From contig CM063243.1 of NCBI GenBank assembly GCA_032158295.1, forward strand, positions 13,298,931 to 13,362,930: a DNA stretch of 64,000 nt. Reading direction: 5' to 3'. The translations under genes and the position numbers were made by a program. The DNA comes from Pycnopodia helianthoides (taxonomy: Eukaryota; Echinodermata; Asteroidea; Forcipulatida; Asteriidae). Every line of letters starts with the position of its first letter. Position 1 is the first letter of the stretch. Below are positions 9,758 to 22,029 of this stretch, one piece after another. Under the pieces are notes generated by a model. It did not search any database. It worked only from the letters and a program-made list of their open reading frames with translations, and was not told the origin of the DNA.

Positions 9758-11224
9758 TTCTTACAACCTTGGTGAGAAGAACATTCTCGTATTGAATGAT
9801 GTCCTACTCCACCAGGCAACGCATAAGATGCCCTAGAAACGTTTGTACTACCGTTACCATGGAAAATTTATTTCTGGACCACTAATACGCCTACGAGTAT
9901 AACAGCAAATGAGACAGGATATCTTTCGCGTTAAAGATGTGGTGAATCGAAACACGGTTTCATTTTACTACAAACGAGTATTTAAAGACATAAAAAGAAA
10001 AGCAAACAACTTTATAAAACGAGCCTTGTTGGTTGTAAATTTTATAAATTTAATGGAAATGAAATACCGTGGCACAATCATAACGCGCATGGATATGCAC
10101 CAAGGAAATAGGGCCATAAAATATGTTTTTACAAGCCAAGAGTAAGCTGTAAACAATAGTTTACAAGGTTAACTCTCGACCGTTACCATGGAAAGGTCAC
10201 TTTAAATTGAATAATAAGCTTTTTGTATCAAACTCTTCATGTAATATCAATTTGGAGAGAAAGTTAAAGATGCATGCAGTGCCGACTTCGCACCGAGAGT
10301 CGACTTATGTGTTTGTCTCATTTCGAACGACAAGTCAACAAGTTGCAAATTGATTATAAAGTGGACTCTTCGTAACTAATGGGTCTGACTTTTATAGAGA
10401 TATATAGACTATTGCAAAAACCAGTTTAAATTCATCGACGAACATAATCATGCGTAAAGTTCAGTAATTGCGTTGCCTCGGCGCTGCCGTCGACTACACA
10501 TTGCGATCGTAGCTATACTCCATCGTATTCTATTGTAGTTTTACAAAGGCCAATTAGGACCCAACAGGTCAGAATGCACCATTATTATAATATTATAAAT
10601 ACCAGTTCCTTGTCGGCGTGCCTATTAATTTATACGTGCTTGCCAATTGTTCTAATAAACAATGGAGAAGTGAATCACCCGTCCGTTCTTTTGTTGTCTT
10701 CACTCCTATCCACCTGACACTACTTCCTTGGACGCGGAAGCTATGCCCCTTTAGTAGGACGTGCCCGGCAGGTGGACTCTCTAAAGAGGTGTGCAGCGTG
10801 ATTATTGATTATCGTCTCTTCATCTGTTAAATCAGTGACACTATTCATAGAAAAATAATAACGCTTGTCTGTTATTTACTTTGGAGGTGAATGTGATCCG
10901 ACCAAGGATTTTACTTTTTGCCATGGGATAATACGTATGTTACTTTATGTTCTGTTTTTGTTTTAACCGGAGAGTGTAAAAAAAATGTATGAAATCGGTC
11001 ACGGTTTTTTTTTTTTCAAGAAAATTCCTTAGCCCGACATAGTCACCCACATGGCAATTAAAATAGACTGGACAAAATCTCATGTAACTATAGTATCTAT
11101 AAAATGAATGAAAGAAAAAACAAGGGATAAAATTGTCAATCTCATCTATGTGTAGAATATATATTATACATGTTTTTATTACAAAATTACGTAAGCTCGT
11201 TATTGCTATCACTATTTTTAATTT
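9758..11224. other. Intergenic, nothing firm
   Basis: Should contain the promoter of the minus-strand PAN gene, but no TATA box is evident close to 9757. The phrase CGTTACCATGGAAA occurs twice (about 9851 and 10181). The open frames at 9909-10145 and 10618-10830 have no recognisable domain. Confidence 0.4.
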
Positions 11225-12137
11225 GGTGAGAAGTTGTTTTTATTTTCAAAGGCAGTTATTTCTTTTTTCGGAGAGCACTGTTTATTTTATTCTAAAGAGC
11301 AGCTCTGGAAAACATAAACAGCTGCTCTTAAAAATAAAAATAACTGCTTTTGGGAAAAGAAATTAATTGCTCTGCAAATTAAAAAAAATAACTACTCTCC
11401 TAAAAAGAAAAAATGCTAATAGACTGCGCGTCCTGTGACCTTCAGAAAGCCTATGATGTCAAGCACTCACCACAGTCAGGAAAGGGTCATCTTGGGGACT
11501 TACTGGTAATCAACTACCTGAGCTGCTCTTGAGAAGAAAAAAATAGCTGCTCTTGAAAAAAAGAAAATTGTTCTTAAAAAATAAAAATAACTCTTTTCAA
11601 AATCAAAATAACTGGTCTTCAAATTGAAAGTAACCGCTCTCCAAAATAACAATAACTGCTCTCCAGAATAACAATAACTGCTCTCCAAAATAACAATAAT
11701 TGCTCTCCAAAATAACAATAAATGCTCTCAAAAATAACAATAACTGCTCTCCACAATAACAATAACTGCTCTCCAAAATAACAATAACTGCTCTCCACAA
11801 TAACAATAAATGCTCTCCAAAATAACAATAAATGCTCTCCAAAATAACAATAACTGCTCTCCACAATAACAATAACTGCTCTCCAAAATAACAATAAATG
11901 CTCTCCAAAATAAAAAATAACCGCTCTCCAAAATAACAATAAATGCTCTCCAAAATAACAATAACTGCTCTCCAAAATAACAATAACTGCTCTCCAAAAT
12001 AAAAAATAACCGCTCTCCAAAATAACAATAACTGCTCTCCAAAATAACAATAAATGCTCTCCAAAATAACAATAAATGCTCTCCAAAATAACAATAAATG
12101 CTCTCCAAAATAACAATAACTGCTCTCCAAAATAAAA
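11225..12137. repeat. 22-bp minisatellite with inverted, diverged left flank
   Basis: From about 11630 to 12135 the unit TGCTCTCCAAAATAACAATAAC (or ATA variant) repeats some 23 times with few changes. Diverged units extend left to 11310. Beyond the palindrome AGAGCAGCTCT (11296-11306) similar units run in the opposite orientation to about 11225. An unrelated piece of about 110 bp (11410-11520) interrupts the array. Because 22 is not a multiple of 3 and the unit has no minus-strand stop in any frame, three long overlapping minus-strand frames (11603-12130, 11619-12149, 11728-12207) arise. I regard them as artefacts. Confidence 0.9.
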
Positions 12138-13483
12138 TAGCGTTGGCACTAATGGGCGTTCGTATAAAACAAGCTATTCGTCGAACATAATTGTCTAGTT
12201 TGCCCAAAAAATTCTACCATGCTTTTAAGATATTGCATATTGGTGCAAACGTGTGTTTTACAAATGGGTTCCAACTCCTTTTGTTAACCTCTGAAATAAA
12301 AAAACGAACGATCTTATAATAACCAAGCCCGCCGAGGTTTGATTTGTACACACACGCCTTAAAATAATTACACGTAGGGCCTATTGTTCCCATCTCATTA
12401 ACAACGGCCTAGTGAGAAAATCAGACCCGCTGACAATTACAGGAAGGAGACGGTTTCGAAATCACTGTAAGTCTTCGTGTACACACTGATAGATCGGCGT
12501 GTGGCCATGGAGAGCTTGATTCACAGTACATCACTACGGGATGCTTTAAAGATGCAGGCGGCATCGGTAAATGTTTATTACCACATTGCCGTGGTGTATC
12601 TCTACGGTCTTTGCAATCATTTAGCGGGCTTTAATGATGCTAGCTAAACTTCTGCTTTGGGTGTGGTCAGTATTGAATTGCAAAAGGTCCATCGGTGTCG
12701 AATGTGGCGAAATATCTAGGGATCAAGACACGCTTATCTTGCATTTGGCAAAAGATTTTATGATAGATTTAATTTCTCACCGAGTCAAGATAAAGTACAC
12801 TATTAAACAGTAACGATATGCCGCCATGTTAAATCTCTGAATCAAGATAATAAGGTTAAACAGCTGGTTCTAAAATGCTGAAATGCTCAAATGAAAATGT
12901 GATTTACAGCTAATGCGAGAGTTACATCTTGTAACGTGACTGCTATAATACATTTTGATTCTTTGTGTTGATTATTTTTTACCCGAAATCAGAAAGAGAA
13001 ATTCACACACAGTATAGATTAACACTAACGCCTGCTAAACACATAATCATTTTTAAATATCCAATTCTTTCTCACACCTTTAACATTATTATATTGAAGC
13101 TGCTGAGAGCGTTTTTGCTCTCGTATTAGACAGAGCATGGCAAGCTCGCTGCCCCATCCCATCGTCGCCAGCATACATCAAGCCCATTGGATACTGTACT
13201 GCAGTATGGCGCCCGTTATAGTGGAGAGAGACCTAATGTACTCGTGATATATGCCATGTCAGTAATAATTAACCAGCGGAAATGATGTGGCATGTACATA
13301 CTTCAACTCCCATCTGTAGAACTGTTCATTAATTTAGATGAAACTGAAACCAATAATGTGTTAATTGTTTCATCGAACCATGCAGGTGCCTTTAAAATTT
13401 TAATAGGAGGTTGGTTTGAATTGTTCATTATTTTGACATAAAATTCCGGATCCTTCACGCATTATGATTTTGCTATAGACATT
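12138..13483. other. Intergenic, nothing recognised
   Basis: No open frame of note and no repeat with a second copy in the window. Confidence 0.5.
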
Positions 13484-13672
13484 GGCCCAATTTCAAAGAG
13501 CTGCTTAAACACGAAAAGGAGCTAAACGCAACAGATTTATGCTTACCGGAATAAGGTTACCATCCAAAATCACGTCACATGTGCCATCTTTGACTGGTAT
13601 CCTGCTCATCAGTGCTTAGCAGAAAATTTACTCGAGATTTTTTGCCTCAGCAGCTCTATGAAATTGAGCCCT
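13484..13672. mobile_element. MITE with GGCCCAATTTCA terminal inverted repeats
   Basis: Left end GGCCCAATTTCAAAGAGCTG; right end CAGCAGCTCTATGAAATTGAGCC is its inverted counterpart over about 22 bp. Related single ends (GGGCCCAATTTCATAAAGC) occur in the proximal spacers at about 28265, 38745, 48553 and 59692. This terminal sequence is widespread in marine invertebrate genomes, in my recollection notably echinoderms. Non-coding. Confidence 0.7.
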
Positions 13673-14135
13673 GGACCCAACTTCATGGCACTTCTCACCG
13701 CGGAATTAAAATGCGCTTGAGGACCAAAGATTTAGGCACTTTACCGTAAGTTCTGCAGTTAACAGTGGCATGATATTGGGCCCTATATCACGGCGTAGTC
13801 ATATTGCAAACAAACTTTAGATTCAAACTGAGGCTGGAAGGGAAAATTAACTCCATCTTTGTTTAATGAGACTCGGTAAACATTATATCCTTTTTTTTGC
13901 ACACGGGAACACGAAAACGACGGAGGATAGCCCGATAGTTTAAATACATGCTTCAAATGCTCTATATCAAATTATAAACAGTTTTGAAGAGAATGTAGCT
14001 GGTGTTTTGGAAGTGAATTTGGGTCCCTTTTATCAAGACACTTTATTCGAATTGTTAAACGATTGTAATAAATTCAAACTTTTAATTTAATAACAGTTTG
14101 AATAATTCCTTGCACAAGTGTTCATATTGACTCCT
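13673..14135. other. Intergenic, nothing recognised
   Basis: No supported gene, RNA or repeat. Confidence 0.4.
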
Positions 14136-14286
14136 TGCACTGACGTCACATGTAGCTATCAGTCTGCCCAATCTGGTCTGCCACTGTGAGCCAAAATGCA
14201 TATCCATGTACATTACACGGGGAATTGACTCCCTAAAATGGCGCAACAAAGTTTTGTCTTGTGATGACGTCAGGTGAATTCGGTCA
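14136..14286. repeat. MITE-like repeat with TGACGTCA ends, copy 2
   Basis: TTGCACTGACGTCACA at 14136-14150 and GATGACGTCAGGTGAATT near 14263-14280. Shares the inner phrase GAATTGACTCCCTAAAATGG with copy 3 (GAATTTTGACTCCCAAAACGG at 22500). The open frame 14082-14432 runs through it and is not a gene. Confidence 0.65.
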
Positions 14287-15855
14287 ATATACAATAAATA
14301 ATCGCAGTCAACTGTTTTTATATTATTTAGCTTTATTGAATAATTTTCGCATGGCCAGGCAGATTCAGAAAAAAGTATATTATACACTTTCCCGTAGAAG
14401 AAAATAAATAGACTGTCTGACGGAAATAACAACTAAGGATGACACCGACTAATACCAAATCAGCTTTAGAATGAAAGTACCGTCAAACTGTAGTTTCATT
14501 CTTTGCAATTCGATAATATTACCTTCAAAAAAATTGAGTAACTAATTTTTTTTGTTTAACTGTAAGTAGCGAGTGTTTCAAGTGTTTAACACGTTCCGAC
14601 ACAACAAACTTCCGTTCAGAGAATAAGACTCATCAAACAGTCTCCTAATCATCGGTTTCCACATAATTAGCTGATCTTCCGGATTGTGGCACCAGAGTAA
14701 ACAAGTTCCAGAAAAAGTGAGCTTTGTAAGGCAAATACAACTGTAGTTATATGCAAATACAATTCGCAAATACACGCGGGAACATATGGCATATCATCCC
14801 GTATAGATGATACGTAACGTCAGCGTAACTTTGCATAATTTAGAGTGGCTTGCAAGTCACTCGCCGTTTTTAAATAATAATCACAGTTGTTTCTCGGACT
14901 ATAGCTAGATAAGATTAAGATGTGATTTCATAATATTAACAGAGGCATAGGTTTCTTTTACAACAAACTACTCATTTTCTAAGTATTAATATGTTTAGTA
15001 TCTCGGCCTCGAAAATTAGTGATTTTATTTTTAATTTTACTCCAACTGACGTGCTTTGGTTTAAGAATTCCCAATGGCAAAATCGTTTAATATATCACCA
15101 CGTTTTTTGTGTTTATCTATTTCCACTTATACTAGTAGGCATTTTACAGAACACCTATACCATCAATCTGAAATTCGCTTCAATATACCATAGAGAAAGG
15201 ACCTCTCTATGAATATAATATGCTAATCGGATATCCCGTTGCAGCATTAAATTACAACAAACATAATTTTTATATCGGGCAGCCATCATCATAATAATAG
15301 CACGCGTGCATGTATAAGCGGGTACCCTGTACGACTTTCTACTCGGGTACACACACGCACGCCGTACATATTTTTAACTATTAAGTTCGCAGTAAGGTCC
15401 CTGCTCTCGGATCAGTGTGGGCCGAACCACAGGCAAGGACGACAGTGGCTGGCACTGTAGAGAGGTCACCGTATGAGCAAGCAAAGACAGACATAGGAGC
15501 TTCAAGACTCTATCCCGTAACGAGAAGCTGTGGCTGTGTTGAGCAGAAAATACTGCCGTGACAACATCTAGTGACATTTTCTTATGAAGCCTGAATTGCA
15601 CTCAGTGCATGCTGTGGCCGCATTCATGTCTGGATGTTTGGCTATCGAGTGATATTTTATCTATAAGCAGATCACCCGTGTACATGGTTGTATTACGTTG
15701 ATTAGATGCGAAGATGATGAGCAGAGTTTGCACGATGACATCTTGTCTATGCACATTGAGTAGTACTTGTCATTGAGTATAACGGAGGTGGGATTAATTA
15801 TTTGACGCTATAATTGACAGACTGAGATTTGTGTTTGTGTGTAAGTGCCATCATC
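14287..15855. other. Upstream region of the RING gene
   Basis: Intergenic and AT-rich. No clear TATA box or CpG-rich promoter can be assigned. TCTATAAGCAG at about 15659 is a weak TATA-like candidate 195 bp before the start codon. The minus-strand frame 15374-15601 has a hydrophobic N-terminal stretch but no usable splice donor or domain. Confidence 0.35.
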
Positions 15856-16854
15856 ATGGGCTTCGCCTCCCAACGTTTCCTCATCAAACCCGACCAGAAT
15901 CTGATATGCGGGATATGCAAGACGGTGTTGAAAGACGCAGTACTCACTCGATGCGGTCACGCCTTCTGTGTGGTTTGTCTTGATACCTGGCTCGCCCGAC
16001 CCTTGAGCGGGTCGTGCCCCCAATGTAGAGCCTCGGTGAGCAAGTTCCAGGTGAGCCCCGTCTGGGCCATCCGAGAGATCGTCAATAACTTGACCGTGGA
16101 GTGTGATTATGGCGACCGTGGGTGCCGTCTGGTGATGCGAGTGGAATCGTTGGAGAGGCACCGGGAAAACTGCGCCTATGTCCCGGTCGAATGTGCCGGC
16201 TGTGAGACGGTAGTCAGTCGCTACGAGCTTCCTCATCATCAAGCACAGTGTGCCAAGATAGCAGCCACTGCCAACGAGCCCGATTTCGACGATCCAAAGA
16301 CAAGAGACTGGACGAACCAGCTCGTCAAAGACCTCGAGACGAAACTAACCCTGACGGAGCAACAGCTCAAGCAGACCAAGAAGAAGCTTGAGACATCAGA
16401 GACCAGCAGTCGCAAGCTTGAGAGAGACCTCTCCGAGGCACGGCTTCAGCTTCAACGGAAACGCGGTGAATGTACTTTACTTCACTCTAACCTTGTGGAT
16501 TTCGACCCCCAGTACCCGTACGGATTCTCCCCCGAGAGCATTGCCAAACTCTCACTCCTGATCGCCTGTCACCTCCTCCGTAAACCAGACTACATGGATC
16601 GGAACCGCATCTTCAACTGCGTCAAGAGGTGCTACGATACTTACGCGAGATGCGGGTCACACTTCGAGCAGGATGTCCACATGCTGGTAGCCACGGCGTA
16701 CGCCAGCAACTGGTTCACTGAGAATCAGAGAATTAACTTCCACTGCTGGCTTCAAAGCATCGCCCGCTACCGTAAATACGCCGATTTGAACGGCCCACCC
16801 CACCCTGGATGCACCGTTGGGATCCTGCGGAGGACCTCATCTTTACGAAGCTGA
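15856..16854 (+). CDS. RING / TRAF-type zinc finger E3 ubiquitin ligase-like protein, PDZRN/RNF41/RNF151-related N-terminus
   Basis: A single-exon gene of 332 residues. I chose the ATG at 15856 (context ATCATCATGG) over the in-frame ATG at 15829, because the protein then begins MGFASQRF, matching the MGF/MGY-x-x-xRF start of this family. A C3HC4 RING follows (C18, C21, C33, H35, C38, C41, C54, C57), then a TRAF-type zinc finger (C83, C90, H102, C106, C113, C116, H128, C132). A lysine/glutamate-rich coiled coil spans about residues 152-212, and a 120-residue C-terminal region begins near NLVDFDPQYPYGF. RING plus TRAF-type fingers usually recruit an E2 enzyme and ubiquitinate bound substrates in the cytoplasm, with the coiled coil for dimerisation. 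The C-terminus lacks PDZ domains and does not resemble the USP8-binding region of RNF41, so substrate and pathway are unknown. The GC-rich reading frame stands out from its AT-rich surroundings and is undamaged. Confidence 0.9.
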   Translation: MGFASQRFLIKPDQNLICGICKTVLKDAVLTRCGHAFCVVCLDTWLARPLSGSCPQCRASVSKFQVSPVWAIREIVNNLTVECDYGDRGCRLVMRVESLERHRENCAYVPVECAGCETVVSRYELPHHQAQCAKIAATANEPDFDDPKTRDWTNQLVKDLETKLTLTEQQLKQTKKKLETSETSSRKLERDLSEARLQLQRKRGECTLLHSNLVDFDPQYPYGFSPESIAKLSLLIACHLLRKPDYMDRNRIFNCVKRCYDTYARCGSHFEQDVHMLVATAYASNWFTENQRINFHCWLQSIARYRKYADLNGPPHPGCTVGILRRTSSLRS

Positions 16855-18820
16855 TAATCATTTTTTTATTATGTTTTTATTATAGCTTTAAAAAAATCTA
16901 GAATTACCACATGAAAGCGTTTCATTGAATTAACTGTTTAAGTTTTTATGACACCAACTGCTATTACAAACAGCTTTGTGACAGATTGGGGTATTGCATT
17001 ATTGTGTAGTATTATTGTGTAGTGAATTTTATTGTATACTCCCACCCACGCAGTGATGGCGATTTTTATTATTTTCAAAAACTACATATTTATTCTACCG
17101 TAACACTCGGTTTCAAAAAATTGTAAAACACCGCTGTGCTTTCAACACCATTTACTTTTTGCACTGTGTAATATTTGCTAATGCATGCTGCAGCCATTTT
17201 TATCTTGTCTTGATGAAAAACTGACACGCATTAATCATTATGCATAAAATTAGCAGATTGATTTACTTCAAGCCTCACTTTGGGTCCAATGATTCGATTG
17301 GAGAAAATGGCTGAACCATGATAAGAGTCTATTGGTCAAAATAGTCAGGAAAATCAGGGAGTCACACAACGTTCCTATCATCGAATTGTTTTTAGTTCAT
17401 TATGAAATCCGTCAACCACCAATATCCAACCTTTATTCATGCATCCAAGATGCAATAGCAATCGTAAACACCGATTCTCATAACATAATATACGGCTCCA
17501 TTATTCTCCCAAGCCTCGGTTTGGTTTCCTGGATTTGAATGAGAAGAATGTCGAGAGAGTTACTGTTGTCCTGTGAAAGTCTGTGATATCCACCCAAAGC
17601 TTTATGTCGGTGTTGCTTTAGTGATGATGTTTATAATTATAAAGTTGAATTGTTATATTGATGCATTGCTTCACCTAGAAAGCCCACATTGCATCTATAC
17701 AGCTTTTAAAATATGACTATTTTATTAATCATCCCTCTTACACAAACTCAAAGGGGAAAAGTGTATAATTTCACTAAACCTGGCTTATTTCTCAACGTAA
17801 AAAAACAAATGAGAAAACATGACACCATCAATCTGAAGTTTTGGGTGCAAATATTTCCGTTTCCACAGGAGCTGCCTTGGTCAAACATAGGATACTTGAG
17901 CCGTGAAGTGTCTGTTAGTGACGGTGTTTGAGAACCGTAACGAGAAATGCTTTTGATTGTTTGAATTAATCTCTATCCTTATATACACAATTTATAATAC
18001 TGAGGCTAACACTCGATGGGAAACTTCAAAGTGTCCAAAGGAAATTAATACTTGGGCTGTTCCGATTTCGAACTGGAAAACATAAACATTGTTGAAGGCA
18101 ATATTCTTGACAAAAAATTAATAGGTGTCAATCAAACAATTTATCTCTTATCTGTACAGCTGGTCTACGTCTGATGATGATCTGAATTGGCCCAAATCAC
18201 AACGTTACATTTTTAAATTTTCACCGTGTCAAGCTTGTGTTGTTGGCGTATTTGTATCATGCAGTATAAAGTGCTAACAAAGAACCGGAAGGATATTTCT
18301 AGTATGCCTGTATGTTGCATGGATTAGGCTATCAAGCAACGGAGGTCAAAATGTATTGATTTTTTTCTATAACAAAATATTTCTTCAATATCTGTCATGT
18401 TGAGGGTCGACATTTGACAAGGTGTGCCTTTGTGCAGATTTGACTATGGTCAACGAGCACATTAAAATTACAGGGTGGAATGGAAGGTTAGGGGAGGGGC
18501 GGGGCTATGGGTAGGGTATAGTTGGTGGTAGTAAAAGAAACTTAAAACTGGAAGAATTCTTACACGAAAAATGCGACTAATACCAGCTTTATCTGTTTCT
18601 ATGTAAAAAAAAAATTGAATAATTCTTGGAAGCACCATGCAATCTAAAACAAAATAATTTGCTAATTGCAACTTTTTTTAACAGCGGGTAAGACAGTTTT
18701 ACACGTTTTGTATTTAATTTTGAATATTCATTCATCTTTTTCTTAAGGGGGAGGGAGCATTTTCAAGCAGATTCAAAATCTCAGGTAGCTGTACCAACTT
18801 TTCATAAAATGTTTCGTGTT
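16855..18820. other. 3' flank of the RING gene and intergenic DNA
   Basis: The 3'UTR probably lies in the first few hundred bases. No canonical AATAAA is evident near the stop, though TTTTTATTATG-like T-rich sequence follows it. The short frames at 17332, 17713 and 18468 show no domain. Confidence 0.4.
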
Positions 18821-18872
18821 ATTGTTGTTGTTGGTGTTGTTGGTGTTGTTTGTTGTTGTTGTTGTTTTTGTT
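18821..18872 (+). repeat. (TTG)n microsatellite, imperfect
   Basis: ATTGTTGTTG and GGTGTTG units run for about 50 bp. Confidence 0.9.
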
Positions 18873-19669
18873 TTGATTCGATCATCACTGTGGTGCTTTA
18901 GTCGGGTCCATATACACACTATTACGACGTTGTATTTTAGTCTTCCCAAGAAGAACCTTCTCCCAATACGTTAGAATATAGAACTGTTGCTGTGGCCGAT
19001 AGTGGGTATTTATCATAAATTTAAAGATCACATTCTGTCTTGCTTGAGGTGAATTTTGTAGGATAAGTGTTTTTCGTTATGAGAAAATAAATATCGAGAA
19101 TCTCCTTTCATACCAAGGTTAAATGTTGTCGAATTATTAGGTGCAGTTGTTCAAATTAATTGCTAGACTACTACTGTGGGTAAGGCCAACACAATTTGTT
19201 ACACACACAAATGCATCATCAACAACAGAGAAATACCATCCATGCAGTTACTCTTTGCAGATGTTGTGCTTTACACTTGTTATTCTGGTAGGTAGATGAA
19301 AAGTAAATGAGTGATTGTGATTAATGGTCAGTTTATAAATATTTTAAAGTTTTATCATAATTTTCTTTAAATCTGTCGTTCATTAGAAAATGAAGACACA
19401 ATTAAACGGTGTAGGCCGACCTGTTTGAAACACATTAGCAAGATGCACATTTCCAAATAAATATAATCTATGATGTGCCTTCAACTTTACACCAGCTGTC
19501 CTAAATAAATTGCTATAAAATTTCGGAGTCATTTTTACCCCAAACTTATTTATCCATAACTTAGAGAGTGTTTCATTATTGATGTCTAAATTAAGAGACC
19601 ACTTTGAAAAATTTCTTTCTGAACCGGAATGCATTGAGTCCATACACTAAGCCATGACTAAACTGAATC
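18873..19669. other. Intergenic, nothing recognised
   Basis: The minus-strand open frame 19383-19643 (86 codons) has no recognisable motif and is AT-rich. Confidence 0.4.
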
Positions 19670-19671
19670 TA

Positions 19672-20098
19672 CGGAGCTTTGGAAGTGCCATCCAACTTGT
19701 TGAGATCCTGGGATAATTTACTGCAGGATGATGACATCATAGAGGATATCATGGCGACGACGACATCTTAAAAGTAAAATGTCGTCTTCCAGATATATTT
19801 TATCTTGGGATGACGACATCCTGAAAGTAGGCTGTTCTCTTCCCAAGATACTCTATCTTGTGTTCTCGACATTTCCCATGATGAACTAGGGGGCCTATGT
19901 CGGGAAGTCGACATCTTACTTTCATGATGTCGACATGCTCAGATTAAATAAATCGGGAAGACGACGTCTTACTTTAGGATGTCGTCATCATGAGATAAAT
20001 CATCTCAGGATGTCGTCATCTTAATGTTTATGACGTCATCATCCTGCACTAAATTATCTCAGGATCTCAACATGTCGGATGGCACTTCCAGAGCTCCG
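19672..20098. mobile_element. 427-bp fold-back MITE with TA target duplication
   Basis: Flanked by TA on both sides (19670-19671 and 20099-20100). The left end CGGAGCTTTGGAAGTGCCAT is mirrored by the right end ATGGCACTTCCAGAGCTCCG. The inverted repeats extend about 70 bp, through GTTGAGATCCTGGGATAATT and GGATGATGACATCAT. The interior is built of GATGTCGTC/GACGACATC words in both orientations with paired AAGTAAGA-type spacers, so the whole element can fold. It has no ORF. The TA target suggests mobilisation by a Tc1/mariner-type or related transposase (inference). Confidence 0.85.
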
Positions 20099-20100
20099 TA

Positions 20101-21689
20101 TGAATCCATGGGAACTACTGCTGCTATTTTTTGCACATCGGATTAACAGCGTCGGGTACGCTCTCTGAAAAAAAAGCGTCACTTGTCGGTGAGAAAAGAA
20201 TGATCTTGTTTTGAAACGGGTTTAAAAAAATAAAACTTGGTCGCGGTACTATCGGGACAAAGCGAAAAGGGTCACGGTAAAACCCAAGGTTATACTCTCA
20301 CAAAAGGCATACAATTTTTAACATTCCGTTGGTGATATTTCCCACATTGATGAGGGAGAGATCTATTGTGCTTGGGGGCTTGTCGTTTAAAGTCTGAATA
20401 ACACCCGTTTTACGAGTGAACAGATAAAATGAATGGAACCATGGTTACCTCACAGAGCAGGCAGCAGTCGGCCCGGGGTACATGTTTGCTTACACTTTTG
20501 TATTGCAGTAGGTTCAAGGGGGGTAACATGTAAGAGCACATCTTTTGTTTCAAATGTTTTGAAATATTGCAGCAAACTTATTAAACCTCAACGGAAATTT
20601 GAACCGTTTTTGGAGCCGAAAACAGCAACTTCATTTAAGCTTGTGATGAGATTCTATGTGCATAAATTAGACTCAAATTACATGTATGTTGTCTGTGTGG
20701 TTCATGTTTCAGAGAAACTAACCCAAGACATTGATCCCAACGAAAATGTCAATCATGCCAAAAATTGTGTGGAATGATACAAAATTTAATACATGTATCT
20801 TGAAATACCACGGGCTAGATATTTTGCGCAAACAATCAAGGCTTCCAATTGCTTCTTCATTATGGGCCTGAAAGTGTATAGTTGTTCTAACCACAATTAA
20901 ACAGGTTTCGTATATTGCAGGTTTCGTTTACGGCGTGCAATTCAACACAAACTCCCTCCAAATCTGTTATGCAACCCCCCCCCCCGGTCCACCCTCCACC
21001 CTTGCACATTACAAACCAACTTAAAATCAAAACATTAAACGTATGCGTACACCCTTTAATAATAAAAAATATTATACATCACTGTTACAGAACGAGGAAT
21101 AAAATGTGGTGGCAGACCACTAGAGGGCGCCATTTTATTTATTTCTTGAGGGAGCTAGAGGGCGTAAGTTTTCTTTCTCCTTTTTTTCCCGGTGGGAGGG
21201 GCAGGGTGACTGTAAACTGTCCAACAAAACGAAAATAGTGTTTTAGTTTTCTAAATAGCTAGAAATTAAGAATAAGGGCGGAAAACAGCGAATAACTTGC
21301 ATGCCAGATAATAAGACTGTGATTTATGTAAGCCTTATCACACTGCAGCCATCTTTGTCAGATTCCCTGTCAAACACTGATAGTGTTAATTCCCAATTTA
21401 TTAAATGGGACCAGACTATTTCCCATCAAACCTTTGGTTACATTGGTTTGAATGGAAGAAAGACAAGATGGCTGCAAGGTGGTAAAAATGACCAATATTA
21501 TGTAAAAAATCATGTCTAATTAGAATAGTAAGTTATTGTTGTCACCCTCCAACTCATGAAAACAACTGAACTGTACTAAAGCCTTTTTCGCAGGTGGCTT
21601 GGGCCCAGTCTTACCTATGACACAATTACAGGAACTGTCTGAAGTGTTCAAGAAACATATCAATGTTGAATCTAAGAACAAAACCATTT
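20101..21689. other. Intergenic, left flank of the tandem array
   Basis: No gene supported. The open frames 20433-20777 and 20915-21238 lack domains. Contains CTCF-like motifs (separate entry) and a C run near 20973. Confidence 0.4.
21117..21164 (+). promoter_or_regulatory. Two CTCF-like motifs at the left edge of the array
   Basis: CCACTAGAGGGCGC at 21117-21130 fits the bilaterian CTCF core (CCASYAGRKGGCG) without a core mismatch. AGCTAGAGGGCG at 21153-21164 is a weaker second match in the same orientation. They lie about 560 bp outside the first array unit. Binding is inferred from sequence only. Confidence 0.35.
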
Positions 21690-22029
21690 TCAGTGCTTTG
21701 CATGTACTGGTATGTTTTTGTTATATTATTAATTCACTGCCTGGTCAGACAGACAAAACACAATAAAATAAAATCTATTCATATTCAAGCATTTCAGAAA
21801 TTATTTCCTTTAATTAATGGTTCATGTACAATTTATATATCAATTCAAATAAACAACATTTACTTTTTTCCCAACAATTTCCTAACCTTTAAAGTGCATT
21901 TATTAGGTAAATAAACTAATAATGAACATTTGTTTAAAGTTGTTTAGAGATGAACAGGGTTTTCACATGAAATTCAAAATTGCCAATTCCATAACATTCT
22001 TATGACTGTCACTCACTATCAGAAGTACA

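Noticed and set aside
11603..12207. Three overlapping minus-strand frames of 159-176 codons with a 22-residue repeat
   Set aside because: They are the three frames of one 22-bp minisatellite without stop codons; no signal, splice or flanking coding sequence supports a gene.
14082..14432. 116-codon minus-strand frame
   Set aside because: It overlaps the TGACGTCA-ended repeat and has no recognisable domain.
15374..15601. Minus-strand frame with a hydrophobic start and cysteines, next to the RING gene
   Set aside because: No plausible splice donor, no family resemblance, and no conserved copy in the window.
15829..15855. Earlier in-frame ATG of the RING gene
   Set aside because: Adds nine residues (MCLCVSAII) that relatives lack; the MGF start at 15856 fits the family and has a better context.
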